Origin: Morinoia aosen
Taxonomy: Eukaryota; Arthropoda; Malacostraca; Amphipoda; Talitridae
Direction: 5' to 3'
DNA: 64,000 bases
NCBI GenBank assembly: GCA_030386875.1
Contig: CM059562.1
Location: 19,955,360-20,019,359, forward strand
Shown here: piece after piece, positions 9,785 through 20,692 of the stretch
Layout of the letters: each line of letters starts with the position of its first letter
Position numbering within the stretch: position 1 is the stretch's first letter
Translations under genes and position numbers: made by a program
The notes under the pieces: model-generated
What the model was told of the DNA's origin: nothing
Databases searched by the model: none
What the model saw: the letters and a program-made list of their open reading frames with translations, nothing else

Positions 9785-10130
9785 GTCTTTCGACGGCGCG
9801 TTAGTCGTACAGGTTCATCGAAGAATTTCTGTAGTTTTCGGAAAAAGTTTTTGGATGTGTTTATTGTACAGTTGTAGAGAATATTTTGCTCTTTCGTTTG
9901 AGAGTAATTTGAAGTCAATAGGTGCATTCTTTCAAAAGTTACGAGTAGTGGACTTAGGTCTTTCGACGGCGCGTGAGTCGCACAGGTTCATCGAAGAATT
10001 TCTGTAGTTTTCGGAAAACTTTTTTGGATGTGTTTATTACACAGTTGTAGAGAATGTTTTTCTCTTTCGTTTGAAAGTAATTTGAAGTCAATAGGTGCAT
10101 TCTTTCAAAAGTTACGAGTAGTGGACTAAA
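9785..10130. repeat. Two tandem copies of a 173-bp unit
   Basis: Copies at 9785-9957 and 9958-10130 are highly similar. Each begins GTCTTTCGACGGCGCG and ends TACGAGTAGTGGACT. A change from GCGTTAGTCGTAC to GCGTGAGTCGCAC and a few others separate them. It is more recent than the adjacent 141-bp duplication. Confidence 0.8.
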
Positions 10131-10199
10131 GTTTAAAGTCGCGCGAGTAGGACTCAAGAAATTCTCCAGAAATTCCTGTACTCTTCACAAACCGTTTCT

Positions 10200-11165
10200 T
10201 GAACCGTCTCGGGTGAGGCCTGCCGGTGGTGCTAAATAACTTTAGCGCCCCTCAAGATTCAATCCTCGACCCGTTCCTATTTTCTTTTATCATCAATAAT
10301 TTCCTCACTGTACCAGCAAACACAAAAATCCCGACGTAAGCTGATGATGTGCAAATCGCCTTGACAAGTTCAAGAGGAGATTTGAAAGAAACACAAATCA
10401 ACGCTGAAAACATTCTAAACCTGAAATTGTGCGTGACCAAAACGGCGCCTTAAAATTAACGTAAGGTAAATGAATTCACCTTTATTAAACAAAGAATGCG
10501 ATCAGCAATGCAGCAAAATTTACCTTAACATTTGGAGACGATTAAATCGAGGCAGTAACTATAGTAAGAAATATTGATGTTTGGTTTGACCAAAATATGA
10601 CTTTCAAACCCCACATAGAAATGATATGCAACAAAATTAGCGGAACCTTAATGTTCTTTCATCGCATTAAGAACCCACTTGACTCTGGACTACTGCAGTT
10701 AAGTGTAGTGAAATTTACCTCAATATCGTCAAAAAGAGTTGCAAAAATGTATTAACTTCGCAGTCAAAGTGGGATGCAAAGGAAATTTCAAGAAACACGA
10801 TCATGCCACCCCTATTTTAAGAAAACTCACCTGGACCCAAATACCGAACAGATTCATGATCCAAAAAGTTCGACGAGTGTTCTCATCTCTGTACCTCCCT
10901 CAGAGTAATGCAGATGTGGTAAAAATAATTCTATCCAAATCCCAAACGAAAAATCAAATCGGAGGAAGGGTGTCTAGTCATGTTTAGTCAGTTACCGTTC
11001 ATCTAACTTGGGACAAAAAGCTCTCTCAGTTTCTGGAGCTCATTTGTGGAACAAGCTTCCTCAGTATATCAAAAACTTTAAAACTTTAAAAGAATTTAGA
11101 GTAAATGTGTCACATCTTTTGCATCTCTGTCATAGGGCCTGTAGCACTTGGGTATAAATTTCTGA
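10200..11165 (+). pseudogene. Decayed non-LTR retrotransposon (LINE) RT, 3' part
   Basis: Conceptual translation shows the RT palm signature APQDSILDPFLFSFIINNF, corresponding to the family's (G)xPQGSxLGPLLFxxYIND. After a stop codon comes ADDVQ, the remains of the YADD catalytic box. Later segments read IDVWFDQNMTFKPHIE and VRRVFSSLYLPQS, matching the C-terminal part typical of Jockey/CR1-type ORF2 proteins. The copy ends in an A-run near 11167. Several stops and frameshifts break it, and the 5' end is missing. The clade assignment is inference. Confidence 0.75.
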
Positions 11166-11170
11166 ACAAA

Positions 11171-11370
11171 AAAAAACAAATCAGGGGAATGATGCTTTTC
11201 TAAGTTACCGTTCATCTGATGTGAAACAAAAGGCTTTTTCTATTTCTGAGGCTCTTTTTAAGAATAAGCTTCCCTAGCATGTAAAAAACTCTAAAACTGT
11301 TAAAAAATTCAAGAAGAATGTGTCTCATCATTTCGTATCTCTGTCATAGGGAACAATGCACTGCAACACT
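11171..11370 (+). repeat. Second copy of the same LINE 3' tail
   Basis: Directly after the A-run of the first relic, the last ~200 bp of the same family repeats in diverged form: AGTTACCGTTCATCTGA, then a segment ending AAAAACTCTAAAACTGTTAA, then TCTCTGTCATAGGG. This is either a second 5'-truncated insertion or a tandem duplication of the tail. Confidence 0.65.
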
Positions 11371-11532
11371 TCGGTGTGAAAGCAAGCTAAACGATTGGCT
11401 GATTTCTTTAAATTACTTATTCTTACATCGTACGTTGGGTCAGCATATAAAACTGTGCGAAGTTGAAACGCCTTTATCTGTTCTGGCTGACTTTGTAAAT
11501 TTCCTACTATCCCCGCTGTGAGAACCCAGCAC

Positions 11533-13784
11533 TTAGGCCGCGGCCAGACAAACAGCAGTGGAGCGGGGCAGAGCTGAGCAGAGCCGGCGCGGTGTTTTAT
11601 GTTAGTGGTATTCCTATTAGGGTGGCCAGACAAGTAGCACAGAGCAGTGCAGGGCAGCGCTGTCTGAAGCAAGCGCTAGCGGCGTTTTATCTCGGGTGAT
11701 AAAACACTGCTCGGGAGCTAGCAGTCAGTTGCACCCTAGAGTTCGTCCAGGAATGGTATCGAACTTCTGATCTCCTCGATACAAGCTATTCCTGCGATCG
11801 GGGGTGCATCTCTTTATATTTCGATCATAACTATGTTAATGAACAATGGTCATTTATAGCAGACGCTATGGAAGTTAGTGGTAGGTGGGATTGTACAGTT
11901 ATTTATACGTATATAGGTATTTTCTACCTCATAAATCGAAAAACTATACTATATCAAGCATTTTCTTTGTCAATACCTAAACTTTAGAGCGTACCAATGC
12001 CGAATATTTCGTATCGGGTCTATTTTTGGCACATGGCACTAAACTTGACTTGAAACATATATCTTTTACGTATGAACTTTTGTTTTTTAGTTATAAACAT
12101 TAATTATTTTTCTCCTAATTAACACCGAGGAAACATAGGTTAGGTCACCTGTGAGAAAGAAAGAAAGAAAAGAAAACCGTTTATTTAAAAAAAGGTTGGC
12201 ATATGATATACATGGCAACATCTTGGCTTTTAAAAAATTTCTCAATATAAGACGTCCTTCGACAAACGTACCGTATGAGGAGTACTAATAGACAAACTAT
12301 ACGTGATCTACTAATAGACAAACCATTCGAGGTTTACTAATAGACAAATTATACGAGGCGTACTAATAGACAAACTATCCGAGGTGTACAAATAAATAAA
12401 CCAAACGTCGCGTACTTATAGACAAACCAAACGTGGCGTGCAAGTAGATTAACCCTGTCAATGGCTAGTTAAATCAAAAATATAATTTCTTGGAGATTTT
12501 ATATCCCAAGAGATGGCTGACAACTTATAAATAATTCAAAATACTACTAGAGAATTCTTCGGTATTCCAGAATTATTTGTTGTATAGATATAAGCATACG
12601 CACAGAGATGATGATTTTTCACGAGCACTTTTTTCATTTGTCTTTTTTATATTTTTCACTGTTTTTATTTACAGATACGCCCTCTGGAGCAGTGATAGAT
12701 CTATTTTTGAATCGTTAAGCAATTGCAATAAATATATTTATTTCTGAAATATGATTCAGTCGCAGAGCTTTGGGTAATATGTAATATATTTTGAGGTTTT
12801 GTTTTTACTAAAAAAAAATAGGAATACAAACATATATATGCATAGGTGCGTGTATATATATGAACACATATATGTGCGCACACAAATAGAATGGTTCAAT
12901 GTGAGTCAAATGTGGAGAGGATGGATCTTTTACTTTTTCTGTACCAGCGCAAAGTGCTGGGCAAAGCCGATACAGAATTTTTCAGGTTTGCGTTTTATCA
13001 GTATTACATCGGTAAAAATAACCTTGAAAGCACGCAACTAAAAAACTGTTAGTTTCTCCAAAAACGATAGTGATGTTCGAATTTTACGTGAAAATTGCCA
13101 TTAAACTGAAACTTAGTGCCGCACGTCAAATACAAAAGATCCTTTTATACTTAGATATTGTTTATTGGTTTAACAGTTCCAAATTCGCGTTGTTATATCC
13201 ATAGATGCTTATATTCATACGCCTGAACGAATATGTTCCTTGTTCTGTAATGTCTCTACACGTCCAGTACTGAAAAATAATCCACATTCAAGTATTTATA
13301 AGGTTTCAAGTCATGCGTCAGTGAATTATTTGCATGATTATTCCATCATTAACCATAACTAGCATATTATCATGCAATTAATTTTTTGTCGAATTTCCTG
13401 GAACAATTAAAAAAACAGTATCAAAGCCATTTCAAACATTGAGGGTAGAAATATTTTAGTGAAATGAAAAGTACTATACGACAGTGTACGAATGTACTTG
13501 TAATGCTAAGAAGATAATGCACAACATGATAATATGTATATATATAAATAAACTCAATCCGATGAAATATTGTCTGTTCTACATCTATTTATTGCAAAAT
13601 TTGAGGTTGCCCGTCACAAAACACCGCCCATCGTAGCGCCAAGACTACAACTGCTGCGGACTCAGGACCAGCCACTGCTGTTTGTTTGGCCACCTAACTT
13701 ACGAGCATAAGCTAGCAGCTACCAGCGAGCCGAAACTGCTCTGCGCAGCCCTGCTTCACTGCTGTTTGTCTGGCCGCGGCCTAA
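11533..13784. mobile_element. Non-autonomous TIR DNA transposon, ~2.25 kb, with nested terminal repeats
   Basis: The left end TTAGGCCGCGGCCAGACAAA is the exact inverse of the right end, where the strand closes with TTTGTCTGGCCGCGGCCTAA. Similarity continues through ACAGCAGTG(G/A)AGC. A second, inner pair of related repeats lies just inside (GGCCAGACAAGTAGCA near 11622 and TGCTGTTTGTTTGGCCAC near 13675). The outermost GGCCGCGGCC is itself palindromic. If the ends are read as GGCC, a TA flanks both sides, as for Tc1/mariner; no longer target duplication is visible. The interior has no transposase-sized frame, so it is non-autonomous or gutted. The superfamily is not established. Confidence 0.82.
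12261..12446. repeat. 26-bp minisatellite, about 7 units
   Basis: Units read GACAAAC(T/C)ATACGAGG followed by CGTACTAATA with small variations. Six of the seven are exactly 26 bp and the first is 30 bp. It lies inside the TIR element. Confidence 0.85.
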
Positions 13785-14560
13785 GCCTGTAAAATGTAGT
13801 TGATCTGCAGTTGATTTTGCATCTATTTGTTACTCATAAGTAATATCAATCTATCACTGTATCTCTATTTTATTGTATGTATGCATGTCCGTTAAAGAGA
13901 ATACCAAGAGGATGGGAGACTTTAATTTTTTATTTTTTTTGCTGCTGCTGCTCTTCAAGTGTAACTTGATTTTTCTGAAAATTATGTTAGAAAATTAGAA
14001 ATTAGTTCATTTTTACGTTCGCTAAGTCATTTTAAATTTATCTCACTTATTTCTACTGACTAAAATAAGCAACACACCGTCAGTTATTGTTGCAGGTCGA
14101 AGGACGTTTTTACTATTACTAATGTTCTTCCGTCTTTATTTTTGGATTTTTTGGGTTTATACATCGTGTTACCCCTAACTAAACTAGACCCTAAATCTGG
14201 TTGATTAATGCTCTCAGACCATTTAGCACAGAACCTTTAATAAAAAATAATTCGATATTTCTGTAAATAAATTTGCAACACTAGCTAATTGTTTTGAACG
14301 AGATTTATCTCTACCTCAGTGAGCGTCGCAAGTTACTGGTTCCAAAAATGTACATAGACAAATAAAAAAACGTAGTCTGAACATAGGATTTGTGAGCAAT
14401 TTAGTTCACCATCCGTATGATGAACGGGCTCTGAAATTCATTTTATGAGTAGGTTTGATTACATGTATCTAAATGTGTTGTTGTGCTGTGTTTTTTATGT
14501 ATTGCTCTTGGCTTACCTTGTCTCACTACTTTGAAATCATTTACTACCGTGTTTCGGTCG
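13785..14560. other. AT-rich intergenic stretch, no gene seen
   Basis: There is a short CTG run near 13942-13955 but no coding signal. Bases 14384-14500 belong to a dispersed repeat family also seen near 16330 and 19840. Confidence 0.45.
14384..14500. repeat. Dispersed diverged repeat, copy A
   Basis: It shares an ordered set of blocks with copies near 16330-16450 and 19840-19955: CCGTATGATGAAC, then GAAATTCATTTTAT, then a TGTTTGATTACA-like block, then TGTGTTGTTGTGCTGTGTTTTT. No termini or coding capacity identified. Confidence 0.4.
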
Positions 14561-14568
14561 GTTTCGGT

Positions 14569-14730
14569 CAGTAGCGCAGCCAGGGTGGGCCTCGGGGGCC
14601 ACGCCCTTGCCTCCCGAAATGTTGAGCTGCATGGGGGGGTCAGTTTCCGTCGCCGTATTAACTAAAAGAATTATAAGATTGCTGATAATTAATGTCTGCC
14701 CCCCAAAATTTTCGGCTAGCAACGCCACTG
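14569..14730. mobile_element. hAT-type MITE, 162 bp
   Basis: It starts CAGTAGCGCAGCCAG and ends CTAGCAACGCCACTG, an imperfect terminal inverted repeat of the CAGTGGCGTAGC class known from hAT elements. It is flanked by an 8-bp target duplication with one mismatch, GTTTCGGT (14561-14568) and GTTTTGGT (14731-14738). An 8-bp duplication is diagnostic of hAT transposition. There is no coding capacity. Confidence 0.8.
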
Positions 14731-14943
14731 GTTTTGGTAGAGCATTTTCGTGTCTTTTCATCTTTCGTTTTCACTTATAGACAAGGACCTCCAAGGCATT
14801 TCTCAAGTACATACTACATAGTATTTATAAATTTTCAGTCATCTTGTCATGGATGAAATATCCCAGAGAATACATTTTGTTTCTCTCTATGACATAATTA
14901 ACCCTTTGCAAGGCTATTGTACTCGTATGGTTTGTTTAGCAAT

Positions 14944-16109
14944 TAAGGACTGTTGGGCCATCACCAAGATAGGTCGACTGGTTCCTCTGTACTACGGGGA
15001 GAAAATAATTCTTCCTTCGAATAAACTGAGCTCGCGTATCACAGATACTTCCGTAACGGACTTCCGTCACGACCTTCTAATTTTCAGAAAAAAAAACTTG
15101 GAAGGAAAAACTAAAAAGGAATAACTGAAAAGAAGAAAATTTTGAAAGAAAAACTTGAGAAGAAAAACTGAAGAGAAAAACTTAACTTGAAAACTTAAGC
15201 TGCTTTAGCTCAAAGTTTGTTAGCTCTTAAACTCAAAAGCTTGTAATTAGCTTTTAGCTTGTTAGCTCAATCGCCTTTTCGTTTGACTACTATTGCAAGT
15301 TTTTGCTATTTCGCCACGCAGCCATCTGAAATTCTGGAAATTATTGAAAGTTTATCGCAGCAACAGAAAAATGTTGACGAACCTCGAATTAGTAAATATC
15401 AGTCAGCAAAATTGACTTCCCTTCTCTCCCTGATATACCAGAAAGATTCCAATGGAATAACCAACCTGAGAAAATACGGCCTTTTATTGATTAACTGACG
15501 ACCTTCAGGTATCCCTAAGACAGGGACGTTATCAAAAGGTTGGCATCCGAAAAAGGACCAAGCCAATTTATTCAACAATTGGCGCCCAAACAGGGACTAA
15601 GCCAAATTATCCATGTAAGAAATCAGTATTGCTGACTGATATTTATTAATTCGAGGTTCGTCAACAGTTTTTCTGTTGCTGCGATAAACTTCCAATAATT
15701 TCCAGAATTTCAGATGGCTGAGTGGCGAAGTAGCGAAAACTTGCAATAGAAGTCAAGCGAAAAAATGATTAAGCTAGCAAGCTCTGAGCTAGTTACAATC
15801 TTCTGGTGTTTTTGAGCTAACAAGCTTTGAGCTAAACAAGCTTAAGTTTTCAAGTTAAGTTTTTCTCTTTAATTTTTTTTAACAATTTTTTCTTCCTAGG
15901 TTTTTCTTCTTTTCAGTTTTTCTTTTTTAGTTGTCCTTCTTAGTTTTTCCTTTCATGTTTTTCTTTTTGAAAATTTGAAGATCTAGACGAGTTCCGTTCC
16001 GCAAGTATCTGTGAGACGCGAGTTCAGTTTATTCGAGGGAAGAATTATTTTCCCCCGTAGTATAGAGGCACCAGTCGACCTATCTTGGCGATGGCCTAAC
16101 AAGGACCTT
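14944..16109. repeat. Second large inverted repeat: ~480-bp arms, 199-bp spacer
   Basis: The left arm (about 14944-15419) and right arm (about 15619-16109) are reverse complements with moderate divergence and indels. Matching landmarks are AGATAGGTCGACTGG against CCAGTCGACCTATCT, and CGAATTAGTAAATATCAGTC against GACTGATATTTATTAATTCG. The arms contain purine-rich iterations of GAAAAACT. They are more diverged than the palindrome at 7.4 kb, so this one is older. No transposase; it may be a foldback element or an inverted duplication. Confidence 0.8.
15541..15618 (+). repeat. Two 39-bp units resembling a tRNA-Lys primer-binding site, in the inverted-repeat spacer
   Basis: Units at 15541-15579 and 15580-15618 each start TGGCNYCCRAAA and contain AGGGACTAAGCCAA or its variant. 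The second begins TGGCGCCCAAACAGGGAC, which differs at one base from the retroviral tRNA-Lys3 primer-binding site as I know it. A weaker third unit precedes them (15506-15540). The bases before the second unit (TTCAACAAT) would fit an LTR end in CA plus two bases. The origin from an LTR element is inference. Confidence 0.45.
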
Positions 16110-17264
16110 TTATTTTACGAAATTTTTTAAAATCCAACTGCGTAAAATCCAACACTGAACGAGTGTCCAACACTGAAGGAGTTTGAAAAAAAAACTCGAT
16201 TATCCAATATTTAAATTTACTGCACTTACAAACTGTTTCAAAAATTGATTTATCGCTACTACAGGGGCGTTTATGTTAATAGACACAATAAAAAATATAA
16301 ATATACAAGAAATAAAGCGCAGTTCGAGCTTATGATACATGAACAAATCATCTTTCTGCCCGTATGATGACCAAGCTATGAATTTTATTTTACTTGCATG
16401 TTTATTTACAGGTTTCTAGAAGTGCGTGTTGCTCGATGTTTTTGATAAATTATTTTCAATTAATTTAATTTACTAGGATTCTTTATTAGTATGTAAATTA
16501 TTTAAAAGTTGTTAGCCATCGTTTTGTGTACAAACTATCCAAGAGATGATATTCTGATTGTTACTGTCAATGACATAATTAGTAATTAGCGCCCGACATC
16601 GTTTGGGTATTAGAACTCATCGTATGGTTTGGTTTTTATGGTATGGTAAATTCTCTCTGGTGCACATCAAAAACACTATGCAATTTCATGAAAGAAACAT
16701 CATTTGGTTCATCCAATAATAAACTAAATATGGCATCACCGATGTTTATCATTAAGTTATTCGTAAAATATACACAATAAAAATTTCCAAGGTATTAGCG
16801 AATACTACGATATGCATTCTTAAATCTAATGAGTTTTTACGATCATCAAAATTGCGTTTACAAACATCAACTAGATAGTCAATATATTTTATATTGCATG
16901 ACGTGGGCAAAATTACATAGCATGGACCCTTCAAGATTTGGGGTTCCATGTTTCACTGGTGTGAATTTAGCAATTAGAGAAGGAAACATGTTGATTAAGA
17001 CTCGTAATTATATTTTATCATTTTTTAAATATCCTTCTAGATATAGTTATTTTACATTCATGCCTATCTTGAAATTTTAACCTCGGCGATTATTTTAACT
17101 CGTCAGGAAAGGACCTTATCCATTTCTTTAACATTATTTTTCCTCACTCCCTGTAGTTCTGCTTATTTTTCCCCGTTCAGCAACTTGAAGTCATTCATCA
17201 AGAGAGTAATGAATTTTTACTAACATCAAAAAAGTACAGTGATATAAACCAAAATACATATCTC
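16110..17264. other. AT-rich intergenic stretch with dispersed repeat copy B
   Basis: No gene seen. Bases 16330-16450 carry the dispersed repeat found at 14384-14500 (GCCCGTATGATGACC, then CTATGAATTTTATTTTAC, then AGTGCGTGTTGCTCGATG). Short frames here show no recognisable product. Confidence 0.45.
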
Positions 17265-18290
17265 TCTTACCGATGCTTGAACCCTCCAAAGCGTACGAAA
17301 GCATCGATTATGAAAGGCTTCTGCAGAAAATATCTAACTTTGGGATAATCAGAGGTTTGACTGCTCTCATGCAGAGTGGTTCAATAACAAAATGTCCCCG
17401 TTGAAACCAAATAACTTCAGCGTTTCTCTGAGATCAATCTTTGGCCAGCTCCTATATAATATTTTTAATAACATTTTCCCCGCCATGCCACCAAACAAAA
17501 AATTTCGGTTTGGACAGATGATGTTCGAACTGCCATGACGAGTTTAAGTGCAGATTTACCATGAAAACAAGTCAAAGGCGAAAGACTCCTCAGCAACTTG
17601 AAGTCGAGGTATGACCAAATAGCCTTAAGCTTAACGCAAATAAAATGCCTTACATCAGTTTGGAACTAAGAATGTAATCCAAAAACTACTAAAACTTAAG
17701 TTGACTATTCGAAATAATATAATCGAGCCTGTTGATCAGGTGAAAGACCTCGAAATTCAGTATCATACAAAAATGGCCATCAAACTACACGTGGAAACTA
17801 TATGCAGCAAAAAAACGAAACCTCGATGTTTTTCATCGTATTTCGAACATATTGTTTGGAAAAATAAGATTATTGGACATTCACCATTTAGTATTATTGT
17901 GTTTTTAACTACTTCAATCTTGTCTAAGAAAACCTAGTTCAATGTCTTCAAAAAATTGCGAAAATCTTTATACTTTGCCGTCAAATTGGCGTACATACAA
18001 AGGCACTTTCAAGAAAAGCGATCACGCTTCCCTTCTCTTGAAAAATTTGGGTCAACCTTAATTTCAGAAAGATTCTGCATCCACAAAGCCCGACGCGTGT
18101 TCTCCTCTCTCTACATTCCCCAGAGTTATACAAATGTCTTAAAAAAATTTCCCCTTATGTTCCAAACAAAAATTAGAACCAGAGAAATGATGTCTGAGTT
18201 GACTACCGTTCATCCAAGCTGGGATAAAAATCTCTCTCAATATTCAAAAAAATACTAAAACTTATAATTGACTAATCGAAATAATATAAT
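17265..18290 (+). pseudogene. Decayed LINE reverse transcriptase, second copy of the family
   Basis: The translation begins KAYESIDYERLLQKISNFGI, the RT motif usually written KAFDSVDHxLLLxKLxxxGI, with the catalytic D changed to E. It continues through SLRSIFGQLLYNIFNN, with the YADD box lost. The later block KARRVFSSLYIPQS matches VRRVFSSLYLPQS in the relic at 10.86 kb, so the two are one family. Stops and frameshifts are numerous. A segment near 18255-18295 repeats bases near 17690-17730, showing an internal duplication. Confidence 0.72.
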
Positions 18291-18310
18291 CGAGCCAGGT
18301 TGTAGGTTGG

Positions 18311-18396
18311 ATAATGTAATAATATAATAATATGTCATAATATAATATAAGGTAATAATATAATGTAATAATATAATATAACATAATAATATAATC
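18311..18396. repeat. (TAATAA)-type AT-rich simple repeat
   Basis: Irregular iterations of AATAATATAAT and TAATGTAAT. It lies between two copies of the LINE-derived motif AATAATATAATCGAG, from which it probably expanded. Confidence 0.7.
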
Positions 18397-18409
18397 GAGT
18401 CCGTTGGTT

Positions 18410-20686
18410 GTAAGCTCTATCGGCGAATAAAAACCCTCAAACAGGGAAAGAATTCAAGGCGAACTTGCCCGTCCCGCTGTGCACGAACACAACCTTAAAT
18501 AATGATCAGCAAATCGTTCTTCCTTCACCAAAAACAGGGCCCGTGCGATATCCATTACAACAATCCTTCTTTCTTCGTAATGAAGGAACGGATGAAAAAT
18601 AATAATTTCATTCGTTTTCAAAAACCTTATTTGCTTTCTTCCAGCCTGAAATGTGCTATGCAACAGATGGTAAACGTCACAGAAATGTACAAAATTTTTA
18701 ATTATAACATCATTAGAAATGCGCCAACCAACACATTCCAATATTGAAATTTGTAAACATCAATTCATGTATTTTCACCCGTATCTCTTTTTACCCTAGT
18801 GTGCGTGTATATATGAAGAATTGTTGGTAAGTTGTTCAACCAAATGGGCCATATTGCGCTCATTTGTAATTTACATGCAAAAATTTGCAGCTGTTTGTTA
18901 TTTTCAAACAAAATCAATTTGTTACAGTGTTGTTATTCTATCTCGTGTACCATTTTACTTCATGTGTCCCATTTTCCTATCACAGATCTAGCTATGCACA
19001 GTTTATGACGTACAGTATGACGTATTGTCGGGTTTTAAATTAATTTTGAGATCCAGAACTTGCAGTTAAACTGCATTGAGATTCTATTATTGATTGTTTT
19101 AAATTAGAATTTTATTATAACCTAAGTTTTCTATGCATTTTACTTTTACATGTATGTACAGTATTTATAACCATTATCAAACTTAGAGGAATTTGAACAC
19201 GGTAATATATTTTTATGTTTTTTTCAATCATCTATAGAAACACTAACATGGGCTGTTATGATGTCAATGTACGTCTACCATGTTAGGACCTTTATGTTAA
19301 GACATTCTAAAACGCAATGCTGAATTTTGTATCAACTTTATTTAAAGTAAACTGTTTTTCTTTTCATTTCATTTCTGAATAACGATAATAATGAGTAAAC
19401 GAGAAACTTGATACGTTTCATGTCCTCTCACTTGAACTTGATTTTTCTAATATTCCCGTTTTGAAAGAAGAAATAAAACTAACATGTATTTGTGTAGTCA
19501 ATTTAAGACATCTGTTCTCCAGAATGTGAACAATAAAGTCGTAAACTCGTAGCTGAAATGATTTTTGCACTTTGTTGTTAATCATCTGAAAACTGCAAAT
19601 CATGGAGACTAAACTCAATAAATGATCTGCGATCAGGAAATATTGCGTTATATCAATCCGAAATAATTCAAGTGTTTCAGGAAGTAAAATTAGTACCTGG
19701 CTAGCTGCTTTAGTAAGGAAACTTAGTACCTGGCTAGATTATCGATACTTCTGTGCGCGTCATTCGTTTGTGCACAAAAGTATGAAATAATAAATAAGAA
19801 TAAAATAAACGCAATCGTGGGCTTCTGATTCAAAAACCGTTGAATTCACATGTTCTCATACATTGCATTATGAGCAACCATTCCCATTTATTTCATCATG
19901 AATTTTTGTTTACTTGTTTTAGATGTGCGTGTTGTATAATGCTTTTTTAAACTACGTTGACTAACCCTTTTCCATCCCTTGAAAATTTTTTATGAAGTAA
20001 CTTCTCTTATTTGTCTTCCAAGGGGCTTAATTTTATTCTTTTCCGTGTGAAGTTAGTTCATTTTTAAATCCCACGGCCCGGCAACATGTCTTAATCTTCC
20101 CTGAACCAGCAAGCCATAATTCTGCACGCGCTATTGAGTTTTCTCGTGGTTCAGGATTAGCAGTGTTTTACGTGAGCCATCGCTACGTAATTTCACAATT
20201 CTTATTTTCCGTGTTCTCTGACCCTTGTGAGCACAATTAGATTATATTGACAAATGTGTATATTGTGTGAAGAGGTTTCTTTCCTTCATTAATTCTGCTA
20301 AACTGTGTTCGCACCGTTCCCAACTGCACTTAGGTGCATGAGAACATTTAGTTTGTTTGAACCAGCAGAAAGCTCATAATATTCAAAAGTAGAGACATTG
20401 TTTTACTTTTTTTACAAAACACGTTCAGTTCTTTGCGCATATTAACTATTGTTGGTAACTTAAGCATCGAGCTGTGAGCGAAACCGTTCATTGATAAGTC
20501 CAGTGCACGGCTAAGTTAAGTGTACCAGGTTAAAGATAACTGTACTCCTTGAAATAGCGTTGATGATATGATGCCACGTCGTTAAATTTATTCTGGCCTG
20601 CAAGCAGCCATACTCAAATGTGTCCATTGTAATAGCCTTAAGAAGCCTTGAAGGAGAGTGATAAACTTATTTGTCCAGCATGAATC
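18410..20686. other. AT-rich intergenic region, no convincing gene
   Basis: Bases 18385-18490 translate to a broken SSIGE...HEHNLK segment faintly like a GIY-YIG endonuclease (weak). A 15-bp motif TTAGTACCTGGCTAG occurs twice (near 19690 and 19723). Dispersed repeat copy C lies at about 19840-19955. The rest shows nothing recognisable up to the presumed end of the transporter gene. Confidence 0.4.
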
Positions 20687-20692
20687 TTTATT
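20687..20692 (-). terminator. Possible AATAAA poly(A) signal of the transporter gene
   Basis: On the minus strand the sequence reads GGAATAAAGATT, about 1 kb after the transporter stop codon. It would end a 3' UTR covering 20.67-21.7 kb, which is otherwise non-coding. Other signals cannot be excluded. Confidence 0.35.

Noticed and set aside
12261-12446. CRISPR-like regular repeats
   Set aside because: Units are directly adjacent with no unique spacers and the genome is eukaryotic, so it is a minisatellite.
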